Positions 22,401-34,800 of a DNA stretch of 62,142 bases are shown piece after piece. Within the stretch, counting starts at the first letter, position 1; every line of letters begins with the position of its first letter. The position numbers and the translations under genes were made by a program. The notes beneath the pieces are model-generated. The model was given only the letters and a program-made list of their open reading frames with translations. It did not search any database and was not told the origin of the DNA. This DNA is from Acrasis kona (lineage: Eukaryota > Heterolobosea > Eutetramitea > Acrasida > Acrasidae), in the NCBI GenBank assembly GCA_026419775.2, contig JAOPGA020000370.1, forward strand, positions 1 to 62,142, read 5' to 3'.

Positions 22401-23455
22401 TCTTTAGATAGATAATTCGTTCGTCATTTATGTCAATGTCCGTACTTTTGGGAAACTCCCCTGTACAAATAGTTTGATTATTCATTTTACATTTAAAGTA
22501 TACAATGTTTTTACATTTGCTCTCGAGATAGGGTTCGATTGGAAGACTCCTGATTGATTTTATATTGAATAACATTGGTTGCATGCTGTAATGTGTTATT
22601 AATTGATACGAAATAATCAACTCACCATTCGAGTGCATCTGCGGATAGAAGGTGCTCATTTAGCGTTAGTAACACATTTAAATTGGAAAAGTAAACGTTT
22701 TGTAAATCGTCTTGAAACAAGCGTTTTGAAACTCTTTTACTTCCAAATAGAAAGGTTCGAAGATCTACAGCAAAAGAGTAAAGTAACTCTACTCCCTCCG
22801 AAGTGCCTTCTTCTGCTATAATTGATTGTAAAATTTGTTGGTCCTTTGGAATCTCGGTGGCTGTTTTTAAAGTTGTTGTTTTTGTTTGTGCAGTTGGATT
22901 TGCAACAGTTGGTTTTTTAGCACTAGGTGCACGCTGTTTTTTGTCAACCTTCTTAGCTCTAGGATCATCAATAATTTTATTAACTTTAAACAATCCAATG
23001 TCTAATGATTTACTCTCGTATGAAGCGATTTCGTTAGGGTCTGATATTGTGAATTCATGGTTAACAGTGATGTTAAATGCTTGGTTTTCAATTCGATCGC
23101 TTCGAACAAGCTTTCCATTAAATAGAAATGCGAACACATATGTTACTAAAGGAGGTATGGGTGGTTCCTCAATCTGTGTAACAGTTTGTATCTGCTGCTT
23201 CTTAACCACTGGGGCAGATTCCTCTTTTTTCGATTTTTTGAGCGTTGCAGTTGTTGGATTTGTGACCTTCGGTGTCTTTCTCCCAGCAGAGCCCTTTTTT
23301 GTAGGTGTCTCAACTTGGACTTCTAGTACTGGGGTAACTGGAATGGGGGGTGGCTGCGGAATTTCAAACTTTACGTATCCATTAAAGCATAGTGTTATGA
23401 TTCTTTGATATTCTGGTATCTTCTCTGTAAATCCATTGGTATTAGTATTCGCCAT
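19447..23455 (-). CDS. Large protein, possible CFAP92 (DUF4550)-like
   Basis: Exons 23455-22626 and 22585-19447 (40-nt intron) join two frames into 1322 residues. The N-terminal half has beta-rich stretches (IITLCFNGYVKFEIP, YVFAFLFNGKLVRSD) that look like C2- or immunoglobulin-like modules, broken by Pro/Lys/Ser/Thr linkers. Beta-rich segments continue (LLLEDQKTTSTIEVNL, FAGFEIYDGQYRLIVME), with a long Glu/Gln coiled coil around residue 740-800. The end block has DDPSLNSDYYVRRWGFLP and a tail of unstructured Ser/Pro sequence. From memory this layout recalls CFAP92/KIAA1257, a flagellar protein, but I could not verify it; the name is tentative. An alternative is an unrelated C2-domain scaffold. 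Confidence 0.6.
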
Positions 23456-23865
23456 AAATCATCTGTTGCTTTTTGTAAGGAATTGGCGCAATGTTTGGAC
23501 AACGATTACCAAACAATCAACCACCACACTAGTCGTTGTTGGAATTCAACTCAATAATTATAAGAGGTTAGATTGAATGAGAGACGGCGAGCAGCAACAA
23601 TAAATTTTGATCAGCTTGTGAATTGAATTTATATCAGTGTGGAGATATTGCACATGGATGTGCAACGGATCAGAATACAATTCTTCACATTTCCACACCC
23701 AAACAGCAACTCGAAGTAGTTTCAACTGCGGACGGTGAATATCTTCGAATGAAGTTTACCAGTGTATTTTTTTATTACTATCATAAAGATGTAGACCAAT
23801 TCAACACTTTATAGTTTTCAATAAACACCGATTTGTATAATGTCATGATATTTATTATTATTTAT
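23456..23865. other. Intergenic stretch without supported gene
   Basis: These 410 bp lie between two leftward genes. A rightward open stretch of 63 codons (23623-23814) has no ATG near its beginning and no joining exon that I could find. It may be chance or a decayed coding fragment. Nothing else stands out. Confidence 0.4.
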
Positions 23866-24666
23866 TTACTGCTTTGATCTTATGTTCTGACTTCGCTCAA
23901 GAGACTGGAGTTCCCACTTTAGTCTTGAAACATCTTTGCCTTGTTTTTCAAGTTTTTTAATTTTAGCATTTAGTTCTTTTATTTTTTTGTTAATTGTTTC
24001 GTCCCCACTCATCTTCTCTCGTTTTCCCAACTCTTGAACATCATTAGCGTGTGTTGAATCCAATCCCTCCGGTAAGTATGTTTGCCTTTGATTTGCATCT
24101 TCTACATGTTCTGGTAGTGCGATCATCGGACCATTCGCACGTGTTTCCTCTAAAACCTTTGTGAGACCTTCTTTGAGTTCGTCCAATGACTTCATGGTTG
24201 ACTGAATGTCTAAAATTAATTGTTTCCTAATCTTTCGTTCTTGATCATTGTTCGGTTCAATGCTGTCAAGGGCAAGTATTTGCTGCATCAACGACTCTGT
24301 ATAAATTTGAAACGTTCTGTGGTTGTCTAGAAGAAATTGTCTAATAACCATATCGTGAGTTGATGACTCCTGTACAACGGGCTTTTGAGAGGGATTCTTT
24401 TCTTGTGCTTTCTTCTGCTCGACAAATCGTATGTAATCCTCTCTCATGCCTTGAATCGCAGTTTGAAGTGACTCATCCTCTTTCGCTTTTTTAAGAAAGG
24501 CATCAACGTTTTGTCTGTGATTATTGTATGTGGCTCTTTGTGCATTTATTTTATCCTGAAAAGTGATTAATGGGGTTGGAACTGTTGGGTTGTTGCGAAC
24601 GATCCTTGCTGGGGGCTTATCTTCCGACAAACCTAACCAATTCTTGATGTTGTCAAAGAAAGACAT
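23866..24666 (-). CDS. Hypothetical coiled-coil protein, 266 residues
   Basis: One exon. The first 13 residues (MSFFDNIKNWLGL) could form an amphipathic helix. The rest is mostly charged helical sequence with heptad-like runs. The C-terminal 50 residues are strongly coiled-coil (INKKIKELNAKIKKLEKQG and KWELQSLERSQ). No membrane span or catalytic motif is visible. Family not recognised. It is head-to-head with ORC2, with 60 bp between start codons. Confidence 0.6.
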   Translation of the reverse strand: MSFFDNIKNWLGLSEDKPPARIVRNNPTVPTPLITFQDKINAQRATYNNHRQNVDAFLKKAKEDESLQTAIQGMREDYIRFVEQKKAQEKNPSQKPVVQESSTHDMVIRQFLLDNHRTFQIYTESLMQQILALDSIEPNNDQERKIRKQLILDIQSTMKSLDELKEGLTKVLEETRANGPMIALPEHVEDANQRQTYLPEGLDSTHANDVQELGKREKMSGDETINKKIKELNAKIKKLEKQGKDVSRLKWELQSLERSQNIRSKQ

Positions 24667-24726
24667 TTTTTTATTACAAAAAACAAGTAAACCGTGTTAA
24701 CTGCAACATTTCAGAATTGGGCAACA

Positions 24727-26204
24727 ATGGTCAGAAAGTCTAATTCATCCCGCATTAGTAGTAATTTTAGTGAGGAGCCGAATTTTGATGTTATAAAAAT
24801 AATCGGTGATGAAAAAAGACAAGAGGATCATTTAAGAGAAGTTCTGAGAACCAAAGACAAAGAACCTGACACAATACAGGAATGGCTTGATAAAAAATCT
24901 GACCCAATAGCATTGAGGGAGGAGCAATATGATGAAATGTATAAGGACCATGGAGCGGAACAGGACTCATTTCATTACTACAAAACACTTTCAAATAAAG
25001 GCGGCTCAACAAAGCATCAGCATGAGTATGAACAAAAATATGATAAAATGTGGAGCGACCTCGGTGCAGAAATACCTGATGTGATTGCACATGCCAGCAC
25101 AATTGGAATTGAGTCTAGAATTGACAGGCGGCCATATAAGTACTACTTTGAGTCTCAAGTACGTGGTTGGTTAAATTATTTGAATAATGGTTTCAACATT
25201 TTGTTTTCTGGAGTTGGTTCAAAATTTGACATGTTAAATACTATTGTAGCTCTTGTCCTTAAGTATAAAAGTGAGTTTTGTTTTGAACACTTGTTTCTGG
25301 TTTCAGGTTATGATACAAACATAACCTTGAAGCAAGTGTTATCAGTATTGTGTTACAAATTGAATATTGATTCAGTGTCCGATAAAGTTGAGGATTTGAT
25401 TGACGCTTTGTGTAAGAATTTGTCTTGTGAAGAGCCAATAACGTCGTCAAACCCACTGTCTAATCTGTTGTCTGATCTAAATGGATTTGCTTCGCAAGAA
25501 GACGAACCAGGAGTCCATCAACCCGTTTATGTCTTTATTCACAATATTGATGGACCTGCTTTCCGTTCTGTTGAGGCACAACAAATATTATCAATGCTGG
25601 CCAAATGCGATCGCGTCAGAATGGTCGCCACTGTGGATCATGTCAACTCTGGTCTGCTGTGGGACGATATGACTGAATCGCGCTTTTCATTTGCTCGCTT
25701 TGATGTTACACCTTATGGTCTGTATAGACAAGAAAGTCAATTTATTAAAGTCAATGTTGAATCTGGTGCAAAGACTACTTATGTGAGTGCGGTCGATCAT
25801 ATATTGAAGAGTGTCACCCCCAAGCACGTGGATCTGTATGTTATTCTATTGGAGCATTGTAATAAAAGAACACAAGAGGGTGTTGACTGAGGAGGAACTT
25901 AGTAAAAAGTCAAAATAATAAAAATAATAAAGCAAAGAAGGACAACAAGGTTTCTTTCAAAGGACTCAATATGTCTGAGATTGAAGCTGTGTTGGATCAG
26001 GAATACGACGTTTTAAGCATAAATAGGGCTCAAATAAAGAACCAGTTACATTCATTGTGTGTTCACAAGATTGTATCTGAGGTCAGAAGACAAGGAGATG
26101 TATATTATCAAGTCACTCACAATGATCAGAGTCAATGCAAGAGAATACACAAGGAGATCATACAAGAACAATACAAGGATAAAATAAGATTAGATAAAGT
26201 ATAA
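24727..26204 (+). CDS. Origin recognition complex subunit 2
   Basis: Exons 24727-25879 and 25933-26204 give 474 residues. The AAA+-like core shows the ORC2 signatures FNILFSGVGSKFDMLN, VFIHNIDGPAFRSVEAQ and ATVDHVNSGLLWDD in order. The second exon supplies the C-terminal winged-helix region (IEAVLDQEYDVLSINRAQIK). ORC2 is a core subunit of the complex that marks replication origins and loads MCM. The intron is 53 nt with an unusual GTGTTG donor, one of only two long outliers here, so the junction is less certain than others. The start is taken at the ATG at 24727, since the longer frame has no ATG. It ends 17 bp from convergent TTC27. Confidence 0.9.
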
Positions 26205-26221
26205 ACTTGAAACACAAATAT

Positions 26222-28859
26222 CTAAAGACTTTTTATTTTTGCTTCAATCTCATCACATTTGTTCTTCAACTTGATCCATTCAGGTAGTGTCGAGAATTGC
26301 TCCATTGTTCTCTTCCATATTGGCTTCAGCATCATGCTTGCAGCAATTAACTTTTGCTTCTTTGGAAGTTTTCCATCACTGCGAGTCACTTGCGATAAAT
26401 GTTCCAAAGCGTCACCAGCCTTCTCCTGACCAACTGCTAGATAATAAGCAGCATGCGCAACATTTAAAAACTTGCCCTTATCCTTCTCCCATCCACTTAT
26501 TTGACAACTACGCAACATGCTTTGCTTCTTGTGGATCATGACCTCAATGTAAGCATTAGCCTCCAACAAGTCCTCAACATTTTTATTCTTTTCATACTTT
26601 TTCAAACTCAACTGAGACAACAAATCATAATAAAAGGAGTAGGCTTCCCAAATCTTTGGGTTATTTGCAATCTTTTCGGTAATGCCATCGAAACACTGTT
26701 GGATTTGGATTTTAAGACCTTGGATATTAGCACCACGGACAGCTTCATCATACAAATGTTGACAAAACTCGAACAAAACATTAACGTCAATATCTTTATC
26801 GCCCTTCAACGACACCATACGCGTCAAGGCATAAATAGCATTAGACAAATCTTTAGTATGAAGACTAGTATACAAGAAATTACTCCAAACCCTCCAACTG
26901 TTAATGTTATTCTTCAAAGATCTCTGCAGCGCAGAATGAGCCTTGGCAAAATCATTGTTCCTCAAAAAGATGGTGGCCAAATTATTCCAACTTTCAGTGT
27001 CCTCTGGTTCCTGCTGCACCACCCTCGTGAAGGCCTCCGCGCTCTTCTCCCACTCTTCAATCTGCATGGCCGCACATCCCATCATGAACCATGTCATGGG
27101 GTACAATGGAGTAATGCTCAATGACTTTTCGAACGCTTCCACGGCCTCCTTGTACTTTTCTTGTTTGTAATAAAAGTTACCGATGCTCCTCATGGCCCTG
27201 GAGAATCTATTGCCGCTAATCTCCCATGCCGCTCGATAATAATCGATTGGCGTTTGATGTATCCATTTGGAGTACTTTGTGATTAGATCGTCTTGTAGCG
27301 GCTTCACATCGCCTTGTCTCAAATCACCCATGATGCATAAAAGTTTTGCTTTTCTCTGTAACGCCACTCTGCTCGATGCTTCCAATTGTTCAAAGATTAA
27401 TCGGGTGGCCGATCCTTCCTTCTCGACTACGATTAGGCACGAAATGACCTCGTCGTACATGCGAAGGCTTTCGAAGAGTTCTCTTGCTGACTCTAACATT
27501 CCTAACTCCATGTAGCTCCTTCCTAATTCTCTTTGTAGTTCCAAGATGGAAGGATAAGGTGTTGTATAGAACCATCTGTATCTGTCGACGAAACTTGGTT
27601 CCTTGTCGTTGATTTGGTCAACTAGTGCTTGTAATTGTAAACAACTTCTTTCGACTGTTCTTGAGCGTTCCTTTTCTAATCGACTACGAAGTAATAACGC
27701 GCAGCTGTAGATTAGCCAATTGTGATTTCCATTGTCTAATACGTATGTGACGTATGGGATCATTTGTTCTGTTGTTAATCTAAAGGTGTTGGAGTGGTTG
27801 TGAGTGAATGGACTTACCCATCATCTGGGTTTTGATTCTTTGTATTGATGCATAAGCATAAAAGAGTGCACAAATCAACATGCATCAGGTCGCGTATTTC
27901 TCTTTCTCCCTCTGTCGTCTTGATTCCATCGAGCAGGATGGTGTCTTCTTCGAGTGCTACCTTTTCGCTCTTTGTCTTCTTCTCTGCTAGACTTGGTGTG
28001 GTCTCATCAGGTTTGGTGTTAGTGAGGACATTTAAAATTAGCTGTGATGAGGATTTTGTTTGGTATTTTGTGCGGACACCCATGATGCCTGTCAATTCTA
28101 CGCTCAAGTTGGTAGCATTCTGTGCACTCTTGAAGCAGTCGACAATTTGTTTGGGTTGGGTGGAGGATTGATTGCAATTGTACATGAGACCTCTCTCTAG
28201 GTGAAATCTTGCTCGGAGTTGAGCATCGGGGTGATCAGCATAAGTCTTTTCCAATTGATCATAACTCGAAACACAAATTTTACACAAAGAAATTACATCA
28301 TGTTCTAAAATACGTTGGTGAAGCGTTGCATATCTTGCCCTCCACCAAACGTATGTATCGTCCTTCACATCTTCTCTTGATAAAAGTGCCTTTACTGTAA
28401 GCAAATAATGTGGCTTTTTGAGCATTTCAAAAGTGCCTTCTCCCTCATTACTGATTTCTTCTATGGCCTCTGCTTGGAAATCATCTTCAAGGTGGAATGG
28501 ATGTACTGGCAAGTCAGTAGCTGGTCCTGTGTAGTTTTCTTGAACATAAATTGCTAATAATGTAGCAGACATTAACATGGCAGTTCGTGGTGGGATGTTG
28601 ATAATTTCATCATTTAATAATTTGTAAATCTCTAAAAAAAGTCAAGACAAAGTTTCATTTAAAACGCACCACTGGTAGTTTTTGTATCTTTTAGCTGCTG
28701 TGAGTTGAATGGATGCGTTGATTGAACCCAATTATATGCTCCTTTGAGATCACCGGTACAAATCATTAGTGCCACGTCTCGTAACTCATCGTGTGATTCC
28801 CATTTTTGTTTCAGAATTCTTTCGTCACAAAGCAACACTGAAAGTTCCAAATCGTCCAT
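26222..28859 (-). CDS. TTC27: Tetratricopeptide repeat protein TTC27 (Emw1 family)
   Basis: Exons 28859-28670, 28631-27818 and 27779-26222 with two 38-nt introns give 853 residues, close to human TTC27 (843). The C-terminal half holds TPR units, including YPMTWFMMGCAAMQIEEWEKS, WNNLATIFLRNNDFAKAH and WRVWSNFLYTSLHTKDLSN, which are TTC27 hallmarks. The N-terminal half is helical with no clear motif. In yeast the homologue Emw1 is essential and linked to cell-wall integrity; in animals TTC27 is linked to assembly of other complexes. It is head-to-head with TELO2, with 63 bp between starts. Confidence 0.88.
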
Positions 28860-28922
28860 CCTGTTTTCACACAGTCTATTTGAATCGAAATTTTTGTAAA
28901 AGGTTCACATTGTAAGTTTGAG

Positions 28923-31536
28923 ATGAATGAACATGTTCAAGAGTGTTTAAGCAGCTTGGAACAGCAGATTACATCGTCCGATCAATTCAAACAAACATTG
29001 AAAAACATTAGGGACGACAGCGATTTTCAAACAATAGAATTTCTAAGAAGCAACCATTCGCTGATTTGTTCCAAAATTGCAACAAACATTTTAATCCCCA
29101 CAAATGACCATCTATCAAAAAACGACATTTCAGAACTAATTCTTCCCATCTTTTTAAATTCACCTATACAAGCCATTCGTTCAATACTCAACGCGTCAAG
29201 TCGTCTAAGGGCAAATATTAAAAATATTCCCCAAAGAGAAATAACAAGAACACACGTGATCGCACTTGTCGAAATCATGTCAACAATTGTTGAAGGAGAT
29301 AACTTTATCGAACAATCATTTCAGGAGTCAACAAACAACATTACACCGAAAGAAGTGATCTGTTCAACGCTATCGACATTACCAGATAACATTCAAAACG
29401 AATTAGTGGCCGTTAACCCCGATGCATCCTTCACTCAACTAAAACAATACATACCCAACACCTTTCGCAACTATTACAAAAAAATGAGCAAATCATTATG
29501 TCAACAACTCACATCCCAAACATTACACATGAACATGATCGCTGACATTTTTTCAACATTCTGTAAAAGAGGACACACGGAACACTTTGTTTCCTCTCTT
29601 TTATCCACACACGTCGACGAATCAACATTATACTATACATTATCAAACCTGAACAGCTTCGTGATTGAAAACGTCTTGATTAGCATTTTATTCAATTTGG
29701 ATCAAACGCAAGAAACGACCTACTACAATATATTTGCAAAATTGATCCATTCGAGTAGTGATTGGAAGCATGTTATCACTTTTAAATTGCCTCTCCGCCC
29801 ATCAACATTTACTTCCGTACAATGTACCGATGAATCACGTCGCAATGTGTCTCGACACATCAAGATGATATTATCGATGGTGGATCAAAAATATAATCTG
29901 AATCTAGTTAGTGATACTTTACAATCAACTAGTCAACTATGGAAATCTCACTCTTTTATCAAACAATCCTCGTTACAACAACACACACTATTGACATATA
30001 TCGTTCTATCATTATTGACGACGATTGACAAAACTACATTACAACAAGGTCAACTCATTTCAAATTTAATTCAAGGAGTACAAAATAGATTACAAAGCAC
30101 AGTGGAACAAATCAGAGAACACACAGCTATGGTAGCCATGAAATTCTCAACCATGATGGACAATGAAAAGACGTTAATTCTATTTGAAGCTTACAAAGAT
30201 TCATTACAAAATTTTGAAGATTCGCTTTCCGTCAACAACAATAACACCCCGATTAACAACCAAGATCCAGTCATCAATCAACGACAACAACAGCAAGTGA
30301 AAAAAAATATTGAAAAATTAGAAATCAATCCTGATGAGTTGTTTTTAGATCAAGACAATGAAGATGATGAAAGTGAGGAACATGATGATGAAAAAGAAAG
30401 TGACAATGATGATGATGATGTAAGTATACAATCATTTAATCTACAAGATGATGAAAATGATTTAAAACAAGTACAACCACCTCAATATGCTCATCAACTA
30501 CTACAAATGATCAGAACAGATCAACAAGATGAAAATGCAAATCAAATTATCCAAATAGCTTTAGAACAAGCCAGTCATTTAATTAGATCACTTTTTAAAG
30601 ATCCAAATCAAATTAATAATATATCACTCACATGCATAGCTCTTTGTAAATCTTTTTTATTTATTGAAAATCCATCTTCATCCACTGTATTTCATTTTGA
30701 AACCCTTCAATTTGGTGCATTGGTTAGCTTAGTTGTTACTTGCACTCAAAAATCAGTCAAGTAATTTTTTAAAATTTTTACAATTATTTAATGAATAGAT
30801 ATTTATGTGATGAATTTTATTCTACCAATGTAACTGTTTATCACAGATTATTAATATTGGATGTGTTGAAGGAATCTGCATTAGAGTTATCTAATAGGAG
30901 TTTAATTAGAAAACAATTAAACAATAAAAAAGAAAATTTAAATGCACAAGTAAAACCATTGGAGAAGAATACAAGAAGGTGGGGAAGTACCCCAAAACAA
31001 TTAGAATCAAATCCAAATTTATTTTTGAATTTTTCTCATTTCTTTTTTTACTCTGTACTAAGGGAGTATCATAATCCGTTTGTTTTTTTGTTTTTAATTC
31101 TTTTTAATTTAAATGTAGTAAAATTTCATTCTTCTTGTATGGAGATGATGTGACGGTGTTGTCAAGATTGATCCATTGTTGTGGTGTTTTTGTGTACTGC
31201 TGCGGTGGTGATTTTACTGGTCATTCATTAGCGAAGGACATGTTGGAGATTTGTATTAGTGTTCGTTATTACTTTAATAAAACAGCTGAGCAACAAGATG
31301 TTGTCTTGTCCAAGAGAGTTGAGAAAGATAATACAAGCGTGAGGAGAAGTGTGTTGACTGCAATTCTACATTCGCTGAGCGTGTTACCTTCGAATGTTTT
31401 GATTGAAAGCGTTGGTTTGCAAGTAGTGGAGCATTTACTAAAGTGGATGATTGATGAAAACATAAACGACCCAGACCTGGAGTGCAGAGAGATTGCTTCT
31501 GACAACATCAGCATGTTAAAATCAAAATTAAATTGA
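28923..31536 (+). CDS. TELO2: TELO2/Tel2-like PIKK maturation factor
   Basis: Exons 28923-30760, 30799-31077 and 31119-31536 (introns 38 and 41 nt) give 844 residues, near human TELO2 (837). The C-terminal part carries the diagnostic blocks: YHRLLILDVLKESALELSN, LSRLIHCCGVFVYCCGG and SVRRSVLTAILHSLSVLPS. The N-terminal two thirds are alpha-helical solenoid. A very acidic linker around residues 475-510 (runs of Asp and Glu, then VSIQSF) may be the CK2-phosphorylated site by which Tel2 recruits the R2TP chaperone complex; that part is inference. TELO2 with TTI1/TTI2 stabilises mTOR, ATM and ATR kinases. Codon use becomes very A/T-rich around the second exon. Confidence 0.82.
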
Positions 31537-31881
31537 TTTACGTGTTTCTTCTCCTATTTTTGTATCTTGTTTGTTTTTGCCCAAACATGACTCGGTGGAA
31601 AAAATTTGTTCTTGGTTAATCCACAATTTCGTCTTTTATAACATGATTTGTGTGATCTTTTATTCTTAATCAAGCCACTGTAGTTTTAATACTCCAATGT
31701 ATCATATCAATACTAGTAATGGCTAGGGATAGGATAATATTTTGTTCTTAAATAAAAATTCCCCATAGTCCGGACCCGGCAAGAGTGTTTTTGGAAACCC
31801 AAACGTTTCTATCTTCCAAAAATAACTTATTTCCTAGTTGCGGACTAATAAACAGTAAATTGGGTTCCTTCTTAGCTAATC
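31537..31881. other. Intergenic region upstream of the membrane-protein gene
   Basis: These 345 bp between two rightward genes contain A/T-rich sequence with a short GC-richer patch near 31767-31785. I see no ORF, tRNA or repeat. It probably holds the TELO2 3' end and the promoter of the next gene. Confidence 0.4.
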
Positions 31882-34800
31882 ATGGATGATGGGGTATCGG
31901 TATCTATTGACGAGGTAGTCATAGAAGTAAAGGACCTTGACGATGATGAGGATTTACCTGCGATTGAAGAAATCCAGGAAGTTCCACAAATCGAATCATT
32001 CGAGTGTATAGAAGAAACAATTATTATACCGGATACTATAAAACTCAACAAACCGGTGTTAGAACAAACATACATCAAAATTTTCGAGGAAAAAGACTGT
32101 ATATTCGAGAGTGCTTTTAGCTGTGAAGAGATTATAGTAGGATTAAAGGATTGGGAGAGGTTGCGTGGTATACTTTTAGAGAATCCTGGAGAAGAATCTA
32201 TAGCGTTGGGAATGGAAGAGTACTTGTTCAAAAACGTGTCCGTACTCAAACCGGACAATGTAAGCAGCTTCATGCTGCAACTTTGCAACTACCGCGAACT
32301 ATACATAAACGATCTACTTGGACAATTAATAACACACTACAAGGATAGGTTGATAATAGAGAATGAGGCAGGTAGCAGAGACCCAGAGAGTGATTATGAT
32401 GTAACAGCTGCGTCCGTCGACGGAACGATATGTGATGTCGAAGCTATAGATTGTTTTAACGATTTTTTCACAGAACACTGGCAGAAGCCCTCCGGAATAG
32501 TTTTTGATACAAACATTTATCCCCGAGCTTTCGTTGCCATAGAACCAAAACACAACGCAAACAAACAAACAGGATTCGGAGTCTACTTGGATGCTGCGCC
32601 GAGGTCACCAAAATATTGGTTTACAGATGTGCATGAGTACAAACAAAACATCTTCAGCGTAGTAGCCCAACGCAAATACATGAAGAGCCACGAATGGAAA
32701 CATTTTGTTTCAATGAGCTTGAGTAGAGTTGGGGATGGTTGTGACAGCTTAAAAGCCATCTTTTGGAAGGCAGAGTCAACCTATTGGAAGTACATGAATT
32801 ACTTTTTTAGTACAAGCCCAAAAGTAAACCAAGAGTATGACGAATTAATCAGCAAAGCTCTTGAGCTCACAACAAAGTTCATGTACAGATCCACAGCCGA
32901 TGTTAAAACATTTGAATATGTATGGAATAAACTAAAAAGTGTATATCCATCAGAAGTAATGAGCCACAACAACTACTTGTTCATGAAAGTGTACAGACAA
33001 GCTCGGTTGATTGAAATCAAAATACAAAAGCTAGAGAACTTATATGAAAGGTCGATACTATTACCAGTGTTGAGGAAGCCCTATTACCATGAACGTCACA
33101 TTGATGCGCTATCGGTACACATGATGCATAAGATTAGTAAATCACATTTTTATGCTAACGACGCACTCATGAGTCAAGGCTCCCGATTACACTGCGGTGT
33201 TGAGCAATACAAGAATAGGGTTGATGTAGATTACGTTAATAACAAGTTGATGATGTCTAATAGCATAACCAACAATATGCTGTGGCAAGCTATCAATGAA
33301 AACTATGGCAATGTGCTCAAAGATATAAATCATTATATATCAAGGAACACAGAACCTGGACGTGTAATATATAGAAGCGGTAAATATATTTACAGAGTGC
33401 TCTCCTCTAGTGCAGAATTGGCCTGCCACAAGATCACAAGAATGAGTTTTGAAGGTACAGATCCAGACAACCAGGGGCCCAAACAATTAACGCGGTTAGT
33501 TCAAAAATTATTATTACCCATCCGTAAATTAAATCCTCCATTCGACACCATGAATCCCCACGAAAGATCAGAAATGGCATCTCTAATCTCAGAGGCTATA
33601 TTCGCCACAGAGGAGAGATTGAAAGACTTTTGGAACGAACGTAGATTTTCTGTAGTGAAGAACAGTCCATTATATAGAAGAAGAAATAGTGATTGGACGG
33701 CCCTATCAAAGCAAAAGAATATTAGAAGAAATGTTAGAAATCTTTTGATTGAAGATTTAAAAATTGAAATCAACTCACAAGCTTCTGGGTCAGATTCTCC
33801 ACAGGATGAAAGTCCGGTCACGCCAACTACTCCAAGTCGATCAGGGTCCAGCCATGTGTCTCCAAGTGAATTGAGCATCGTTATACCTGAGACCGGCAGT
33901 TTTCCAAGAACACAAATTCCTATGTCACCTTTAAGAAAGAGTAGTCTTATATCGAGGAACCACGAATTGATTGTATCTCAAGTATCGCTGCCTATAGATT
34001 CCTCGAGTCCTGGTGATAATGCAGAGTCCTTCTCAATGCAAATGATTCATGTTGACCTTGAAAGGAGGTTTGAAATTGTAAAAGAAATTTCATCGGCTGT
34101 CAGAAATTCGGTTTTGTTTTACAACTCAGTGTCTACCACCAAGACATACATTCAAAGTGTAACGGACTTCATACCCAGCATATTCTTACACATAATATGC
34201 TTAACTGTGCCCCTATTTAGTATTGTTACTGATTGCGACAATGAATATTATAGAATAGAAAAAAACAAATACAGACAAAAAAAATCTCTGTCATTTATTG
34301 ATTATGTAACAGGTTTGATCTTTGGTATCATAACGTTCGCCATAAAATCTATAATCATCACCCCAATTACATTTTCGATGAGACCTTTTCGTGAGATTTA
34401 TCACTCATCAATTAGGTTGCTACGAATATACGAGCCTAAAGACCGAAGATTTATGCAAATGAGAGGGGCATGGAGGACCATACAAACACATCGCCTAGTC
34501 GTTCCTCACCATAATAGAATAATAGATACGCGATTAACTTTAGAGGATGCATACGGGATCAGGAGGGGCAAAACAACAATTTCTCTGCTAAGATTCTTTA
34601 ACATCCTCATGGTGGACCTTATGATTTGGTTTAGTTGGATGAATTTGATGCTAGTTTTATTCGGGATACAACCCGGAGGAGTGCCATACTTTTGGAATAT
34701 TGCCTACATTTTTCGAGATTGCTCCACCGCCAGCTCATTCACCGCTTATGTGATTTGTACATTCTTGAATTCTTGGACCAGCATTAGGAGAATTTATCTT

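Noticed and set aside
23623..23814. 63-codon open stretch on the plus strand
   Set aside because: No ATG near its beginning, no joining exon with a suitable donor and acceptor, and no domain.
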